Of a DNA stretch of 64,000 nucleotides, positions 6,843-15,273 are shown piece after piece. The stretch's first letter is position 1, and every line of letters begins with the position of its first letter. A model generated the notes under the pieces. It saw nothing but the letters and a program-made list of their open reading frames with translations. It had not been told where the DNA came from and did not search any database. Where the stretch lies: assembly GCF_011753055.1 (NCBI RefSeq), contig NZ_VWWJ01000020.1, positions 92,063 through 156,062 on the forward strand, given 5' to 3'. Origin of the DNA: Burkholderia sp. Ax-1719. Its GTDB lineage: Bacteria; Pseudomonadota; Gammaproteobacteria; Burkholderiales; Burkholderiaceae. The position numbers and the translations under genes were made by a program.

Positions 6843-8225
6843 ATGAACGCTCCGAAAGATCCCCAAATCGAGTCGCTAAAAGTCCCGCCGCATTCGATCG
6901 AGGCCGAGCAATCGGTACTCGGCGGCCTGCTGCTGGATAACGGCGCCTGGGACCGGATTGCCGACTTCCTCTCGCAAAGCGACTTCTACCGCTACGATCA
7001 CCGCATCATCTACGAACATATCGGTCGCCTGATCGCGTCCTCGCGTCCGGCCGACGTGGTGACGGTGTTCGAATCGCTGGGCACGTCGGGCAAGGCCGAG
7101 GACGTGGGCGGGCTCGCCTACCTGAACGCACTCGCGCAGAACACGCCGAGCGCGGCGAATATCCGCCGCTATGCGGAAATCGTGCGCGACCGCGCGGTGT
7201 TGCGCCGCCTTGTTTCGGTGGCGGACGAAATTTCCGCCGACGCCTTCAACCCGCAGGGCAAGGAAGTGCGTCAGCTGCTTGACGAGGCCGAGGCGAAGGT
7301 GTTCTCGATCGCCGAAGACGGCGCGCGCGGCACCCAGGGCTTCCTCGAAATCGGGCCGCTGCTGACCCAGGTGGTCGAGCGCATCGACACGCTCTATCAC
7401 ACGGCCAACCCCAGTGACGTGACGGGCACGCCCACGGGCTTCATCGACCTCGACCGCATGACGTCGGGCATGCACGGCGGCGAACTCATCATCGTGGCGG
7501 GTCGTCCGTCGATGGGTAAGACGGCGTTCTCAATGAACGTCGGCGAATACGTAGCGGTGGAGTATGGCTTGCCGGTGGCGGTGTTTTCGATGGAAATGCC
7601 GGGCACGCAGCTCATCATGCGTATGCTGGGTTCGGTCGGCCGACTGGACCAGCACCGTATGCGTACCGGCCGTCTGACCGACGAAGATTGGCCCAAGCTC
7701 ACGCACGCCGTGCAGAAAATGAGCGAGGCGCAGATCTTCATCGATGAAACCGGTGGTCTGAATCCGATGGAACTGCGCTCGCGCGCGCGGCGTCTGTCGC
7801 GCCAGTGCGGCAAGCTCGGTCTCATCATCATCGACTACCTGCAGCTGATGAGCGGTTCGGGCAGCGGTGAAAACCGCGCAACCGAAATTTCCGAAATTTC
7901 GCGTTCGCTCAAGAGTCTCGCGAAGGAACTCGACGTGCCCGTGATTGCGCTTTCGCAGCTCAATCGTGGCCTTGAGCAGCGTCCCAACAAGCGTCCGGTG
8001 ATGTCGGACCTGCGCGAATCGGGCGCTATCGAACAGGATGCCGACGTCATCCTGTTTATTTACCGCGACGAAGTCTACAACCCCGACAGCCCCGACAAGG
8101 GCACCGCCGAAATCATCATCGGCAAACAGCGTAACGGACCGATCGGGCCTGTACGCCTCACGTTCCACGGTCAATACACGAAGTTCGACAATTTTGCCGG
8201 AGCGCAGAACTTCTACGGCGAGTGA
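6843..8225 (+). CDS. dnaB: Replicative DNA helicase DnaB
   Basis: The product has 460 residues. The N-terminal DnaB domain begins near PPHSIEAEQSVLGGLLLDN. The RecA-like ATPase domain holds Walker A (AGRPSMGKTAF), Walker B (LIIIDYLQLMSG) and the DREROGATED-type C-terminal motif ALSQLNRGLEQRPNKRPVMSDLRESGAIEQDADVI. It forms the hexameric 5'-3' helicase at the replication fork. The ATG at 6843 is preferred over an in-frame TTG at 6834 because the protein aligns from MNAPKDPQ. No intein is present. Confidence 0.97.
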   Translation: MNAPKDPQIESLKVPPHSIEAEQSVLGGLLLDNGAWDRIADFLSQSDFYRYDHRIIYEHIGRLIASSRPADVVTVFESLGTSGKAEDVGGLAYLNALAQNTPSAANIRRYAEIVRDRAVLRRLVSVADEISADAFNPQGKEVRQLLDEAEAKVFSIAEDGARGTQGFLEIGPLLTQVVERIDTLYHTANPSDVTGTPTGFIDLDRMTSGMHGGELIIVAGRPSMGKTAFSMNVGEYVAVEYGLPVAVFSMEMPGTQLIMRMLGSVGRLDQHRMRTGRLTDEDWPKLTHAVQKMSEAQIFIDETGGLNPMELRSRARRLSRQCGKLGLIIIDYLQLMSGSGSGENRATEISEISRSLKSLAKELDVPVIALSQLNRGLEQRPNKRPVMSDLRESGAIEQDADVILFIYRDEVYNPDSPDKGTAEIIIGKQRNGPIGPVRLTFHGQYTKFDNFAGAQNFYGE

Positions 8226-8343
8226 CGTCCCGCTACGCCGGAAAATTGACGTGGAGTCAAGCCAGGACCCGGGTGCTTGCGCCATAGTGGCGCAAATGCC
8301 GCTCGGGTGTCCCTGGATCAGTGCGGCCTCCAGCCCATACCGT

Positions 8344-8390
8344 TACAATGTTGCCGTTTTATGACGGCCATCTTGCCGTTTTGTGACGGC
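8344..8390 (+). promoter_or_regulatory. Leader of the DUF47-pit operon: -10 box and two phased repeats
   Basis: TACAAT at 8344-8349 is a likely -10 box. Just downstream are two copies of TTGCCGTTTTRTGACGGC (8351-8368 and 8373-8390), identical at 17 of 18 positions and offset by 22 bp, exactly two helical turns. On the minus strand they read CCGTCAYAAAA, resembling the 11-bp direct-repeat unit of PhoB boxes. Each copy can also fold as a 5-bp stem (GCCGT/ACGGC). Overlap with the predicted start would suit repression or an RNA-level role. Confidence 0.4.
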
Positions 8391-8417
8391 AATTCGAGAC
8401 CAATTACCGGGATTCCA

Positions 8418-9044
8418 ATGTTCGGTCGCTTCATGCCCACCGAGGGCAAGTTCTTCGAAATCTTCAACGCGCACGCGAAGTGCATCGTTTCCGCAAGCCG
8501 TGAGCTCGAGCTCGTGATCGACAATCTGTCCGACGCGGAAGTCCACAAACAGAATGTGCAGGCCGCCGAAAAGGCTGCCGACAAGCTCACGCACGAAGCG
8601 ATTGACCTGCTGCACAAGACGTTCATCACGCCGCTCGATCGTGACGAGATCCACAAGCTCATCACCACGATGGACGATTGCCTCGACCTCATGGAGGACG
8701 TGGCCACTGCCATCTCGCTGTACGACGTGCAGTCGGTGACGGCCGAAGCCAGCCAGCTCGCCCACGTGGTCACGGCCACGGCAGAGCGTGTGCAGGCAGC
8801 GGTTGCGCTGCTGTCCGACATGAAGCAGGCGCGCGAAATCCTCAAGGCCTGCGAGGACATCGACCGTCTGGAATCGGACGCCGACCGCCTGCTGCGCGGC
8901 GCGATCTCCAAGCTCTTCCGCGAGGAAGACGACGTCAAGAACCTGATCAAGCTGAAGGCGATCTACGAATTGCTCGAAGCGATCACGGACAAGTGCGAGG
9001 ATGTCGCGAACATCATCGAAGGCATCGTGCTAGAGAACGCCTGA
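8418..9044 (+). CDS. DUF47/PhoU-like phosphate transport accessory protein
   Basis: This helical protein of 208 residues, starting MFGRFMPTEGKFFEIFNAHAKC, belongs to the DUF47 (Pit accessory, PhoU-like) family. It carries acidic helical signatures such as TMDDCLDLMEDVATAISLYDV and EAITDKCEDVANIIEGIVLENA, which bind metal clusters in related structures. It lies 11 bases upstream of pit and is probably translated with it. The ATG at 8418 matches the family start; the open frame to 8277 has no support. It likely gates or regulates Pit. Confidence 0.9.
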   Translation: MFGRFMPTEGKFFEIFNAHAKCIVSASRELELVIDNLSDAEVHKQNVQAAEKAADKLTHEAIDLLHKTFITPLDRDEIHKLITTMDDCLDLMEDVATAISLYDVQSVTAEASQLAHVVTATAERVQAAVALLSDMKQAREILKACEDIDRLESDADRLLRGAISKLFREEDDVKNLIKLKAIYELLEAITDKCEDVANIIEGIVLENA

Positions 9045-9055
9045 GCGGGACCACG

Positions 9056-10066
9056 ATGCAATCGATACAACTCGCCCTCTGGGTGGTTGCCACGCTGGTG
9101 GCCATCGCCCTCATTTTTGACTTCATGAACGGCTTTCACGACGCGGCGAACTCCATCGCCACGGTCGTGTCCACGGGCGTCCTCAAGCCGCAGCAGGCGG
9201 TGGCGTTCGCGGCCATGTTCAACGTGATCGCCTATTTCGTGTTCCACCTCAAGGTGGCGCAGACGGTGGGCAAGGGCACCATCGACCCCGATATCGTCGA
9301 TCACTACGTGGTGTTCGGCGCGCTGATCGGTGCGATCGGCTGGAACGTGCTGACGTGGTACTACGGCATTCCGTCAAGCTCCTCGCACGCGCTGATTGGC
9401 GGCCTGGTGGGCGCGGCGCTGGCCAAGTCGGGCTGGCACTCGCTGAACTTCGACGGCCTGATGAAGACCGTCGCGTTCATCTTCATCTCGCCGCTGCTGG
9501 GTTTCATCCTCGGCTCGTTCTTCATGCTGACGGTGTCGTGGCTGTACTTCCGCACGCCACCCAGCAAGGTGGACCGGCGCTTCCGCCGTTTGCAACTGAT
9601 TTCGGCCAGTCTTTACAGCCTGGGTCACGGCGGCAATGACGCGCAGAAGACCATCGGCATCATTTGGATGCTGCTGATCGCTACGGGTTACTCGGCGATC
9701 GGTTCGGATGCGCCGCCCATCTGGGTGATCGGCGGCTGCTATCTGTCGATGGGTGTCGGTACGCTGTTTGGCGGCTGGCGCATCGTGCGCACCATGGGCC
9801 AGAAGATCACCAAGCTCAAGCCCGTGGGCGGTTTCTGCGCCGAAGCGGGTGGGGCGCTGACGCTCTTCACGGCTTCGTGGCTGGGCATTCCGGTTTCGAC
9901 GACGCATACCATCACCGGCGCGATCGTCGGTGTGGGCGCGACGCAGAAGCTCAGCGCCGTGCGCTGGGGCGTCGCGGGCAATATCGTCTGGGCCTGGGTG
10001 CTGACGATCCCGGCTTCGGCCACGCTCGCTGCGGCGGGCTGGTGGATCGGTCACCGGCTGATGTAA
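9056..10066 (+). CDS. pit: Low-affinity inorganic phosphate transporter, PiT family
   Basis: The product is a multi-spanning membrane protein of 336 residues. The two PiT signature repeats are present: DFMNGFHDAANSIATVVSTG near residue 22 and SLGHGGNDAQKTIGI in the second half. GIPSSSSHALIGG and GIPVSTTHTITGAIVG are the paired SSxH/STTH loops. It imports metal-phosphate by proton symport. The partner DUF47 gene immediately precedes it, and a strong terminator follows. Confidence 0.94.
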   Translation: MQSIQLALWVVATLVAIALIFDFMNGFHDAANSIATVVSTGVLKPQQAVAFAAMFNVIAYFVFHLKVAQTVGKGTIDPDIVDHYVVFGALIGAIGWNVLTWYYGIPSSSSHALIGGLVGAALAKSGWHSLNFDGLMKTVAFIFISPLLGFILGSFFMLTVSWLYFRTPPSKVDRRFRRLQLISASLYSLGHGGNDAQKTIGIIWMLLIATGYSAIGSDAPPIWVIGGCYLSMGVGTLFGGWRIVRTMGQKITKLKPVGGFCAEAGGALTLFTASWLGIPVSTTHTITGAIVGVGATQKLSAVRWGVAGNIVWAWVLTIPASATLAAAGWWIGHRLM

Positions 10067-10092
10067 CGCTGGCAACAGTAAATCGGTCTATA

Positions 10093-10120
10093 AACGGCGC
10101 CTTCGGGCGCCGTTTTCTTT
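10093..10120 (+). terminator. Rho-independent terminator after pit
   Basis: AACGGCGCC, loop TTCG, GGCGCCGTT form a perfect 9-bp stem followed by TTCTTTTC. The UUCG tetraloop makes it very stable. It separates pit from the convergent SDR gene. Confidence 0.9.
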
Positions 10121-10139
10121 TCTGCGACTGGCCCTGAAA

Positions 10140-10958
10140 TCAGATGATCGGTGTCGAGCAACCGTCCATTGGCACGATTGCGCCCGTCACGTAACTCGCG
10201 CGCCGGCTGGCCAGAAACAGCACGACGTCGGCGATTTCCTCGGGTTTCGCATAGCGCCCAAGCGGCACTTTCGCTTCGCCGCGCGCGAGTGCTTCGTCGG
10301 CGCTTACGCCTTCGCGTCCGGCTTCCAGTTGTACGGCTTCCTGCAGGCGCTCCGTGAGCGTCGCGCCCGGATTGATCGCGTTGATGCGGATGCCATAGCG
10401 CGCATGATAGTGCGCGAGTCCTACCGTGGCGAGCATGAGCGCCGCATTGGCCGCGCCGCCCGCGATGTGAATATCGCTCGCATACTTGCCGCCCATGCCA
10501 ATGATATTGACGATCGTGCCCGGCTCGCTGTTTTCGCCCGCGGCCTTTGCCGCCTTGGCGCGCTCTACCATCCGGCGTAGCACTTCCTGCTGCGGGTAGA
10601 TGTAGGGAAAGTACTTCGCCTCCATCGTGGCCTTGAAGGCATCGGCGTCGAGCGCTTCCGGATCGTAGCGGCGCGCGGCGCCCGAACTGTTGATGAGAAT
10701 GTCGATGGGGCCGACCGCCGTGGAAACTTCTTCGACGACGTCTGCGGCGCTGTGCGGTTCGCGCAGATCCGCGCGGGTGAGATGGACGTGCAGGCCTTCG
10801 CTGCCCAGTTGTTCGCGTGCGCGCGCCAGATTGGCGGGGTCGCGCGAGACGATCGCGACCCGCGCGCCTTCCTTGGCAAACGCGCGGGCGCAGGCGAGGC
10901 CAATGCCCTTGCTGCCGCCCGTCACCAGCACCACCTTGTTACCGAGTCCGAGATCCAT
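10140..10958 (-). CDS. SDR-family oxidoreductase lacking the usual YxxxK
   Basis: The protein has 272 residues with a Rossmann fold: TGGSKGIG (NAD(P)-binding), NSSGAA (the NNAG position), and a C-terminal VTGAIVPMDGCS. At the active site, where SDR enzymes have YxxxK, the sequence reads HIAGGAANAAL, so Tyr is His and Lys is Gly. The ATG at 10956-10958 was chosen because the fold begins there (MDLGLGNKVVLVTG); upstream in-frame starts would add unrelated residues. The family is recognisable but the substrate is not, and the catalytic change raises doubt about normal dehydrogenase activity. Confidence 0.82.
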   Translation of the reverse strand: MDLGLGNKVVLVTGGSKGIGLACARAFAKEGARVAIVSRDPANLARAREQLGSEGLHVHLTRADLREPHSAADVVEEVSTAVGPIDILINSSGAARRYDPEALDADAFKATMEAKYFPYIYPQQEVLRRMVERAKAAKAAGENSEPGTIVNIIGMGGKYASDIHIAGGAANAALMLATVGLAHYHARYGIRINAINPGATLTERLQEAVQLEAGREGVSADEALARGEAKVPLGRYAKPEEIADVVLFLASRRASYVTGAIVPMDGCSTPII

Positions 10959-11099
10959 CGCTGCCTCGCTGCGCCTGGGATTGAAAAGTGAAAACGGTAC
11001 CAAAACCATAGCAGACCCGGCGGGTGGGGGAAACCGCCGTGGTCCGTCATTGGCCATCCGGCCAGGGCGAGGAGGCTACGCCGCGGCTTGCGGCGGTGC

Positions 11100-12158
11100 C
11101 TAGAACGAGCCGTTGGCGAAACGGGCGATGGGGTCGTCGCTGGATTGCGTCGGAGCCGGCGCACCACCGCCCGCCGTCGATGCGCGCATGATCTGCACGG
11201 GCTGGATCGACTGGCCCGACTGGATAGGCGTAGAGCCGGCCTGGGCGGCTTGCCGCTGCGCAGCGCTGACGGCGGGCGGCGGCGGCTCGAACGCGTCGGC
11301 CGCGGCGTCGATGGCGTCGCGCGGCGCGTCTGCCGAAGCAGCCGGTGCAACGGCACCCGCGTCCCGAGCCTGGTTTTGCGCCGCGCTCATCGCTGGCGGT
11401 GGCGGTTCGAAGGCGTCGGCTGCGGCTGTGCTGTTCGCATAGGCCGGTTGCGGCGCACCTGTCAGACGGTTCTGGGCGACTGGCGCGGGCGCTGCTGTTG
11501 TAGCGTAGGTATTGGCTGCGGCGGCCGCGATAGCCGGTGTAACCGCTGGCGCAACCGCAGCTACCGCCGGCGTGCGCGGCGCAGGGGCCGCAGCTTCGTA
11601 AGTCGGCGCATCGAACGGCGCGGGCGCACGCTTCGCGGGCGCAAGCCGACGGATGCCGTCGAAGTGCTTCGCCCAGTACGGATTGGTCAGATAGTCGAGC
11701 CGCACCGTGCCGCCGGTCGAAGGCGCGTTCACGAAGCGCAGCTTGCCGACGTAGATGCCCACGTGCGAGTGGGGCCGTCCAGTGGTGTTGAAGAACACGA
11801 GGTCGCCGGCTGCGATCTGGTCGGGTTCGATTTCCTCGCCGCGCTGGCTCATGTCGAGCGTGGTGCGCGGCAGATCTTCCGACGCCGCGCGCGCGAACAC
11901 GTATTTCACGAGGCCGCTGCAATCGAAGCCGCTATCGGGCGTATTGCCGCCCCAGCGATACGGAATGCCGACCAGACCCATCGCCTGGATCGAGATTTCC
12001 TCGCGCCCGACGCTGTGATCGACGAAATTGGGAAAGCCTGGCGGCTTGGTGCGCCAGGCGTAGCCGGCACTCGAGCCGCTGCGCGATACCTTCTGCGGGG
12101 CGCTCGAACACGCCGCAAGAAAGACCACGATCAGTAACGCAAGCCAGAGTCGCCGCAT
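11100..12158 (-). CDS. NlpC/P60 lipoprotein (cell-wall endopeptidase) with Ala/Pro-rich tail
   Basis: The 352-residue product begins with a lipoprotein signal (MRRLWLALLIVVFLAAC, lipid Cys17). The NlpC/P60 domain has PYRWGG, catalytic Cys80 in FDCSGLV and His132 in HSHVGIYVG. From about residue 180 the protein is an Ala/Pro-rich, low-complexity tail in which ADAFEPPPPAxSAAQ occurs twice. The ATG at 12156-12158 was chosen because it gives the lipobox. It probably cuts peptidoglycan stem peptides; the tail may span the periplasm or bind the wall. Confidence 0.9.
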   Translation of the reverse strand: MRRLWLALLIVVFLAACSSAPQKVSRSGSSAGYAWRTKPPGFPNFVDHSVGREEISIQAMGLVGIPYRWGGNTPDSGFDCSGLVKYVFARAASEDLPRTTLDMSQRGEEIEPDQIAAGDLVFFNTTGRPHSHVGIYVGKLRFVNAPSTGGTVRLDYLTNPYWAKHFDGIRRLAPAKRAPAPFDAPTYEAAAPAPRTPAVAAVAPAVTPAIAAAAANTYATTAAPAPVAQNRLTGAPQPAYANSTAAADAFEPPPPAMSAAQNQARDAGAVAPAASADAPRDAIDAAADAFEPPPPAVSAAQRQAAQAGSTPIQSGQSIQPVQIMRASTAGGGAPAPTQSSDDPIARFANGSF

Positions 12159-12321
12159 GAAATACACCAGGCGAACGCGGAGCGCGCGCCATAGGGGAAA
12201 ACCGTTAATTTGCCGATGGTAGCCCGCCAGAGCAGGCTTGGGCAAGAATTCTTCACAACTTACTTGAACTTCATGCGCCAACCGTTGCGGTCATGGCACG
12301 TCTGAAAAGCGCTCGCCCATG

Positions 12322-12360
12322 AAAAAAGGACCGTATCCGGTTGCCCGGAAACGGTCCTTT
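12322..12360. terminator. Bidirectional hairpin terminator downstream of phoH
   Basis: AAAGGACCGT pairs with a copy reading ACGGTCCTTT, with A and T tracts on the two sides. It lies just beyond the 3' end of the PIN-PhoH gene and upstream of the NlpC gene, so on the minus strand it terminates phoH transcription. Confidence 0.75.
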
Positions 12361-12407
12361 GGTGCTTGTCCGACGCTCTGAAAAGCGTCGGCATCGAGCG
12401 TAGAGCC

Positions 12408-14276
12408 TTACAGAATGTCCGACGCGTAATCGGCCAGACGCGAGCGCTCACCGCGCGCCAGCGTCACGTGTCCGCTATGCGCCCAACCCTTGAAGCGGTC
12501 GACCACGTAAGTCAGACCCGAGCTGCCTTCGGTCAGATACGGCGTATCGATCTGCGCGATATTGCCCAGACACACGATCTTCGTGCCCGGACCCGCACGC
12601 GTGACGAGCGTCTTCATCTGCTTCGGCGTCAGGTTCTGCGCCTCGTCGATGATGAGGTACTTGTCCACGAAAGTACGGCCGCGCATGAAGTTCATGCTCT
12701 TGACCTTCAGGCGCGAGCGGATCAGTTCCTGGGTCGCGGCGCGGCCCCATTCGCCAGCGGCATCGTCCGTTTTCTGGAGCACTTCGAGGTTATCGTCGAA
12801 GGCGCCCATCCACGGCTGCATCTTTTCTTCTTCCGTACCCGGCAGGAAGCCGATGTCCTCGCCAACCGGCACCGTCGCGCGCGTCACGATGATCTCGTTG
12901 TAGCGCTTGTCGTCGAGCACCTGCGCGAGACCCGCCGCGAGTGCCACGAGCGTCTTGCCCGTGCCGGCCTGGCCGAGCAGCGTGACGAAGTCGCAATCCG
13001 GGTTCATCAGCAGGTTCAGCGCGAAATTCTGCTCGCGGTTGCGCGCCGTGATGCCCCATACATTGTTCTTGTGGTGGCCGTAGTCGCGCAGCGTCTGCAG
13101 CAGCGCCGTCTTGCCATTGAGTTCGCGCACGATGGCGTGGAACGCCGGCTCGCCGTTCTGCGGTTCCAGATAGACGAACTCGTTCACCAGCATCGACAGG
13201 CATTCCGGACCGGTCACGCGGTAATACGTGGTGCCGGTCTTGGTGTCCTGCCAGGACTCCATGCCCTTGGCATGCTTGGCCCAGAAGTCCTGCGACAGCG
13301 CGCGGATGCCCGAGTACAGCAGGTCCTTGTCTTCGAGAACCTGGTCGTTGAAGTAGTCTTCAGCGGGCAGGCCGAGCGCATGCGCCTTGATGCGCATGTT
13401 GATGTCTTTCGACACCAGCACGACGAGGCGATCGGGCCGGTCGCGCTGCAACGCGCGCACCACGCCGAGAATCTGGTTGTCGGCCTTGCCTTCGGGCAGA
13501 CCGTCGACCGGATCGATATGCGTGAGCGTGGTCTGGAAGTACAGGCGGCCGAGCGCTTCGCGGCTGCCCAGACGGGCGAGCGAAATGCCTTCCGAGATCG
13601 GGCCGGCGTTCGCCACCAGCTGATCGAGCGTGCGGCTCACCTGACGCGCATTGCGCGCGACTTCCGACATGCCCTTCTTGTGGTTGTCGAGTTCTTCCAA
13701 CGTCATCATCGGCAGATAGACGTCGTGTTCCTCGAAACGGAACAGGCAGGTCGGATCGTGCATCAGCACGTTGGTGTCGAGCACGAAGAGCTTCTGCACT
13801 TCGACGCTTTCTTCCGGATGCACGCGTTTTTTCGTGCTGCCGCGCGTGGCCGGTGCAGCCGGTGCGGCCGCGCCGCCGGTGGCTTTCGCGGTGGCGGGTT
13901 TGCTGCCGCTGCGTGCAACCGGTGTGGCCGGCGCTTCGGCGGCGGGCGCATCGGCTTGCGATGCTTCGCGCGCCTGCACGGGCTGCAGGAGCGCCGCGGT
14001 CTGTTGCTTGCGTTTTCGTGCGGCGGGTGCGGGCGCCACGGGCTCGAGCGCGGCGAGTTCCGCGCTGGCGGAAGGCAGCGGCACGGTGCGCAGCGTGGTC
14101 GACGCGTTGGCCGCGGGCGTCATGGGTTCGGCGACGCTTTCCGCGCCGAAGTCGACATCGGCGGCGTCGTTTTCGCTCGCCGCTTTACGCGTGCTGCGCG
14201 TCGTGCGCGCACGCGTCTTGTATTCCTCGGGCGGCAGCAGGTTGCCGAGCTTGCTGGGGGGAGTAGGCAAAGGCAT
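12408..14276 (-). CDS. PhoH2-type protein: PIN ribonuclease domain fused to PhoH ATPase
   Basis: The product has 622 residues. After an N-terminal low-complexity region (about 1-155, rich in Ala, Pro, Lys) comes a PIN domain (KLFVLDTNVLMHDPTCLFRFEEHDVYLP, later LVVLVSKDINMRIKA). The PhoH P-loop ATPase follows, with Walker A LLGQAGTGKT, Walker B YLIIDEAQNLTPKQMK and GNIAQIDTPYL. PhoH2 proteins are described as RNA helicase/RNases, some in toxin-antitoxin pairs; no antitoxin partner is seen here. The start follows from MPLPTPPSKLGNLLPPEEY, common in the beta-proteobacterial family. Confidence 0.92.
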   Translation of the reverse strand: MPLPTPPSKLGNLLPPEEYKTRARTTRSTRKAASENDAADVDFGAESVAEPMTPAANASTTLRTVPLPSASAELAALEPVAPAPAARKRKQQTAALLQPVQAREASQADAPAAEAPATPVARSGSKPATAKATGGAAAPAAPATRGSTKKRVHPEESVEVQKLFVLDTNVLMHDPTCLFRFEEHDVYLPMMTLEELDNHKKGMSEVARNARQVSRTLDQLVANAGPISEGISLARLGSREALGRLYFQTTLTHIDPVDGLPEGKADNQILGVVRALQRDRPDRLVVLVSKDINMRIKAHALGLPAEDYFNDQVLEDKDLLYSGIRALSQDFWAKHAKGMESWQDTKTGTTYYRVTGPECLSMLVNEFVYLEPQNGEPAFHAIVRELNGKTALLQTLRDYGHHKNNVWGITARNREQNFALNLLMNPDCDFVTLLGQAGTGKTLVALAAGLAQVLDDKRYNEIIVTRATVPVGEDIGFLPGTEEEKMQPWMGAFDDNLEVLQKTDDAAGEWGRAATQELIRSRLKVKSMNFMRGRTFVDKYLIIDEAQNLTPKQMKTLVTRAGPGTKIVCLGNIAQIDTPYLTEGSSGLTYVVDRFKGWAHSGHVTLARGERSRLADYASDIL

Positions 14277-14678
14277 GGTGTCCCTCGAAAAATTCGGGTC
14301 GAGTGGTCCGGGGTTACCCAGTAAGGTGCGCTTTCGGGCGGTACGTGCGGGCTGCCGGATAGGCTGTCCGCCGCGACCGCGCAGGGTGCGCGCTCAGGTC
14401 TGAAAATGCCGGTTCGCCTGGTCTTCGATCGGCTCCTTGACGTTGACGCGCACCGGTTTGCCGGGCCGGCGCAACGTTGTGAGTGTGAAATCCGAAAAAA
14501 CCAACAAAAAAGCCGCCGCCCCGACTGACGAGGCAAGCGGCTTCACTGCTCTGATGGCGCGTTGCCCGAATGCGCGGGAGCGGTCATCCAGTGACCGTTC
14601 GAAACACCGCGCAGGGACAGGAAAACGCGACAAAATATGGGGTGGACAGGCACTCATTGCAGCCCAATATAACGCGCC
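14277..14678. other. Intergenic region between bcp and phoH
   Basis: This 402-bp stretch holds the minus-strand bcp terminator and the upstream region of phoH. I find no convincing gene on either strand and no repeat beyond the terminator. Confidence 0.6.
14503..14545 (-). terminator. Rho-independent terminator of bcp (minus strand)
   Basis: On the minus strand AAGCCGC (14543-14537) pairs with GCGGCTT (14516-14510), followed by a T-rich tail. The loop is about 20 bases. It probably closes the arn-bcp transcription unit. Confidence 0.65.
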
Positions 14679-15149
14679 TCACAGCGCTTGTACAGCCTCC
14701 AGAACCTCGTCGACATGGCCCGGCACTTTCAGTCCGCGCCACTCCTGGCGCAGCACGCCGTCGGCGTCGATGAGGAACGTGGAGCGCTCAATTCCACGTA
14801 CTTCTTTGCCATACATTTTCTTCATTTTGATGACGTTGAAGAGCGAGCAGAGCGCTTCATCGGCATCCGATACCAAAGTAAACGGCAGTTCGAGCTTGGT
14901 CTTGAAGTTTTCATGCGAGCGCACGCTGTCGCGCGAGACGCCCACGATGGTGGCGCCCGCCTTCTTGAACTTCGGAAAGAGGTCGCGGAACTCCATGCCT
15001 TCGCGCGTGCAGCCGGGCGTGTTGTCCTTCGGATAGAAGTACAGCACGACCTTCTTGCCTTTCAGGCTGGAGAGCGTGAAGTCGCCGCCGGTGGCGGGCG
15101 CGGTGAAATCGGGAACGGGTTGGTCGACTGCGATGGTCACGTCAGGCAC
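14679..15149 (-). CDS. bcp: Thioredoxin-dependent thiol peroxidase (Bcp/PrxQ)
   Basis: The 156-residue peroxiredoxin has the active-site motif YPKDNTPGCTREG, with peroxidatic Cys47. The segment DEALCSLFNVIKMKKMYGKEVRGIERSTFLI is typical of Bcp. It reduces hydroperoxides in the cytoplasm using thioredoxin. It lies 124 bp downstream of arnD in the same direction, so it may be read through from the arn operon. Confidence 0.95.
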   Translation of the reverse strand: MPDVTIAVDQPVPDFTAPATGGDFTLSSLKGKKVVLYFYPKDNTPGCTREGMEFRDLFPKFKKAGATIVGVSRDSVRSHENFKTKLELPFTLVSDADEALCSLFNVIKMKKMYGKEVRGIERSTFLIDADGVLRQEWRGLKVPGHVDEVLEAVQAL

Positions 15150-15273
15150 GTGGCACTCCCTTTGTTATTGGCGGGCGGATGCCGTGAGGGCGGGGCGCAA
15201 TGTCTTGCTGGCGGGCGTCCTCGCGGGCATCGCCAAAACGGCGTACCGCCCGGCGGGCGCGGGCGGCGGCTTT

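Noticed and set aside
12366..14324. A 652-codon frame antisense to the PIN-PhoH gene
   Set aside because: Same cause; composition is typical of an antisense shadow and the PhoH motifs are clear on the minus strand.
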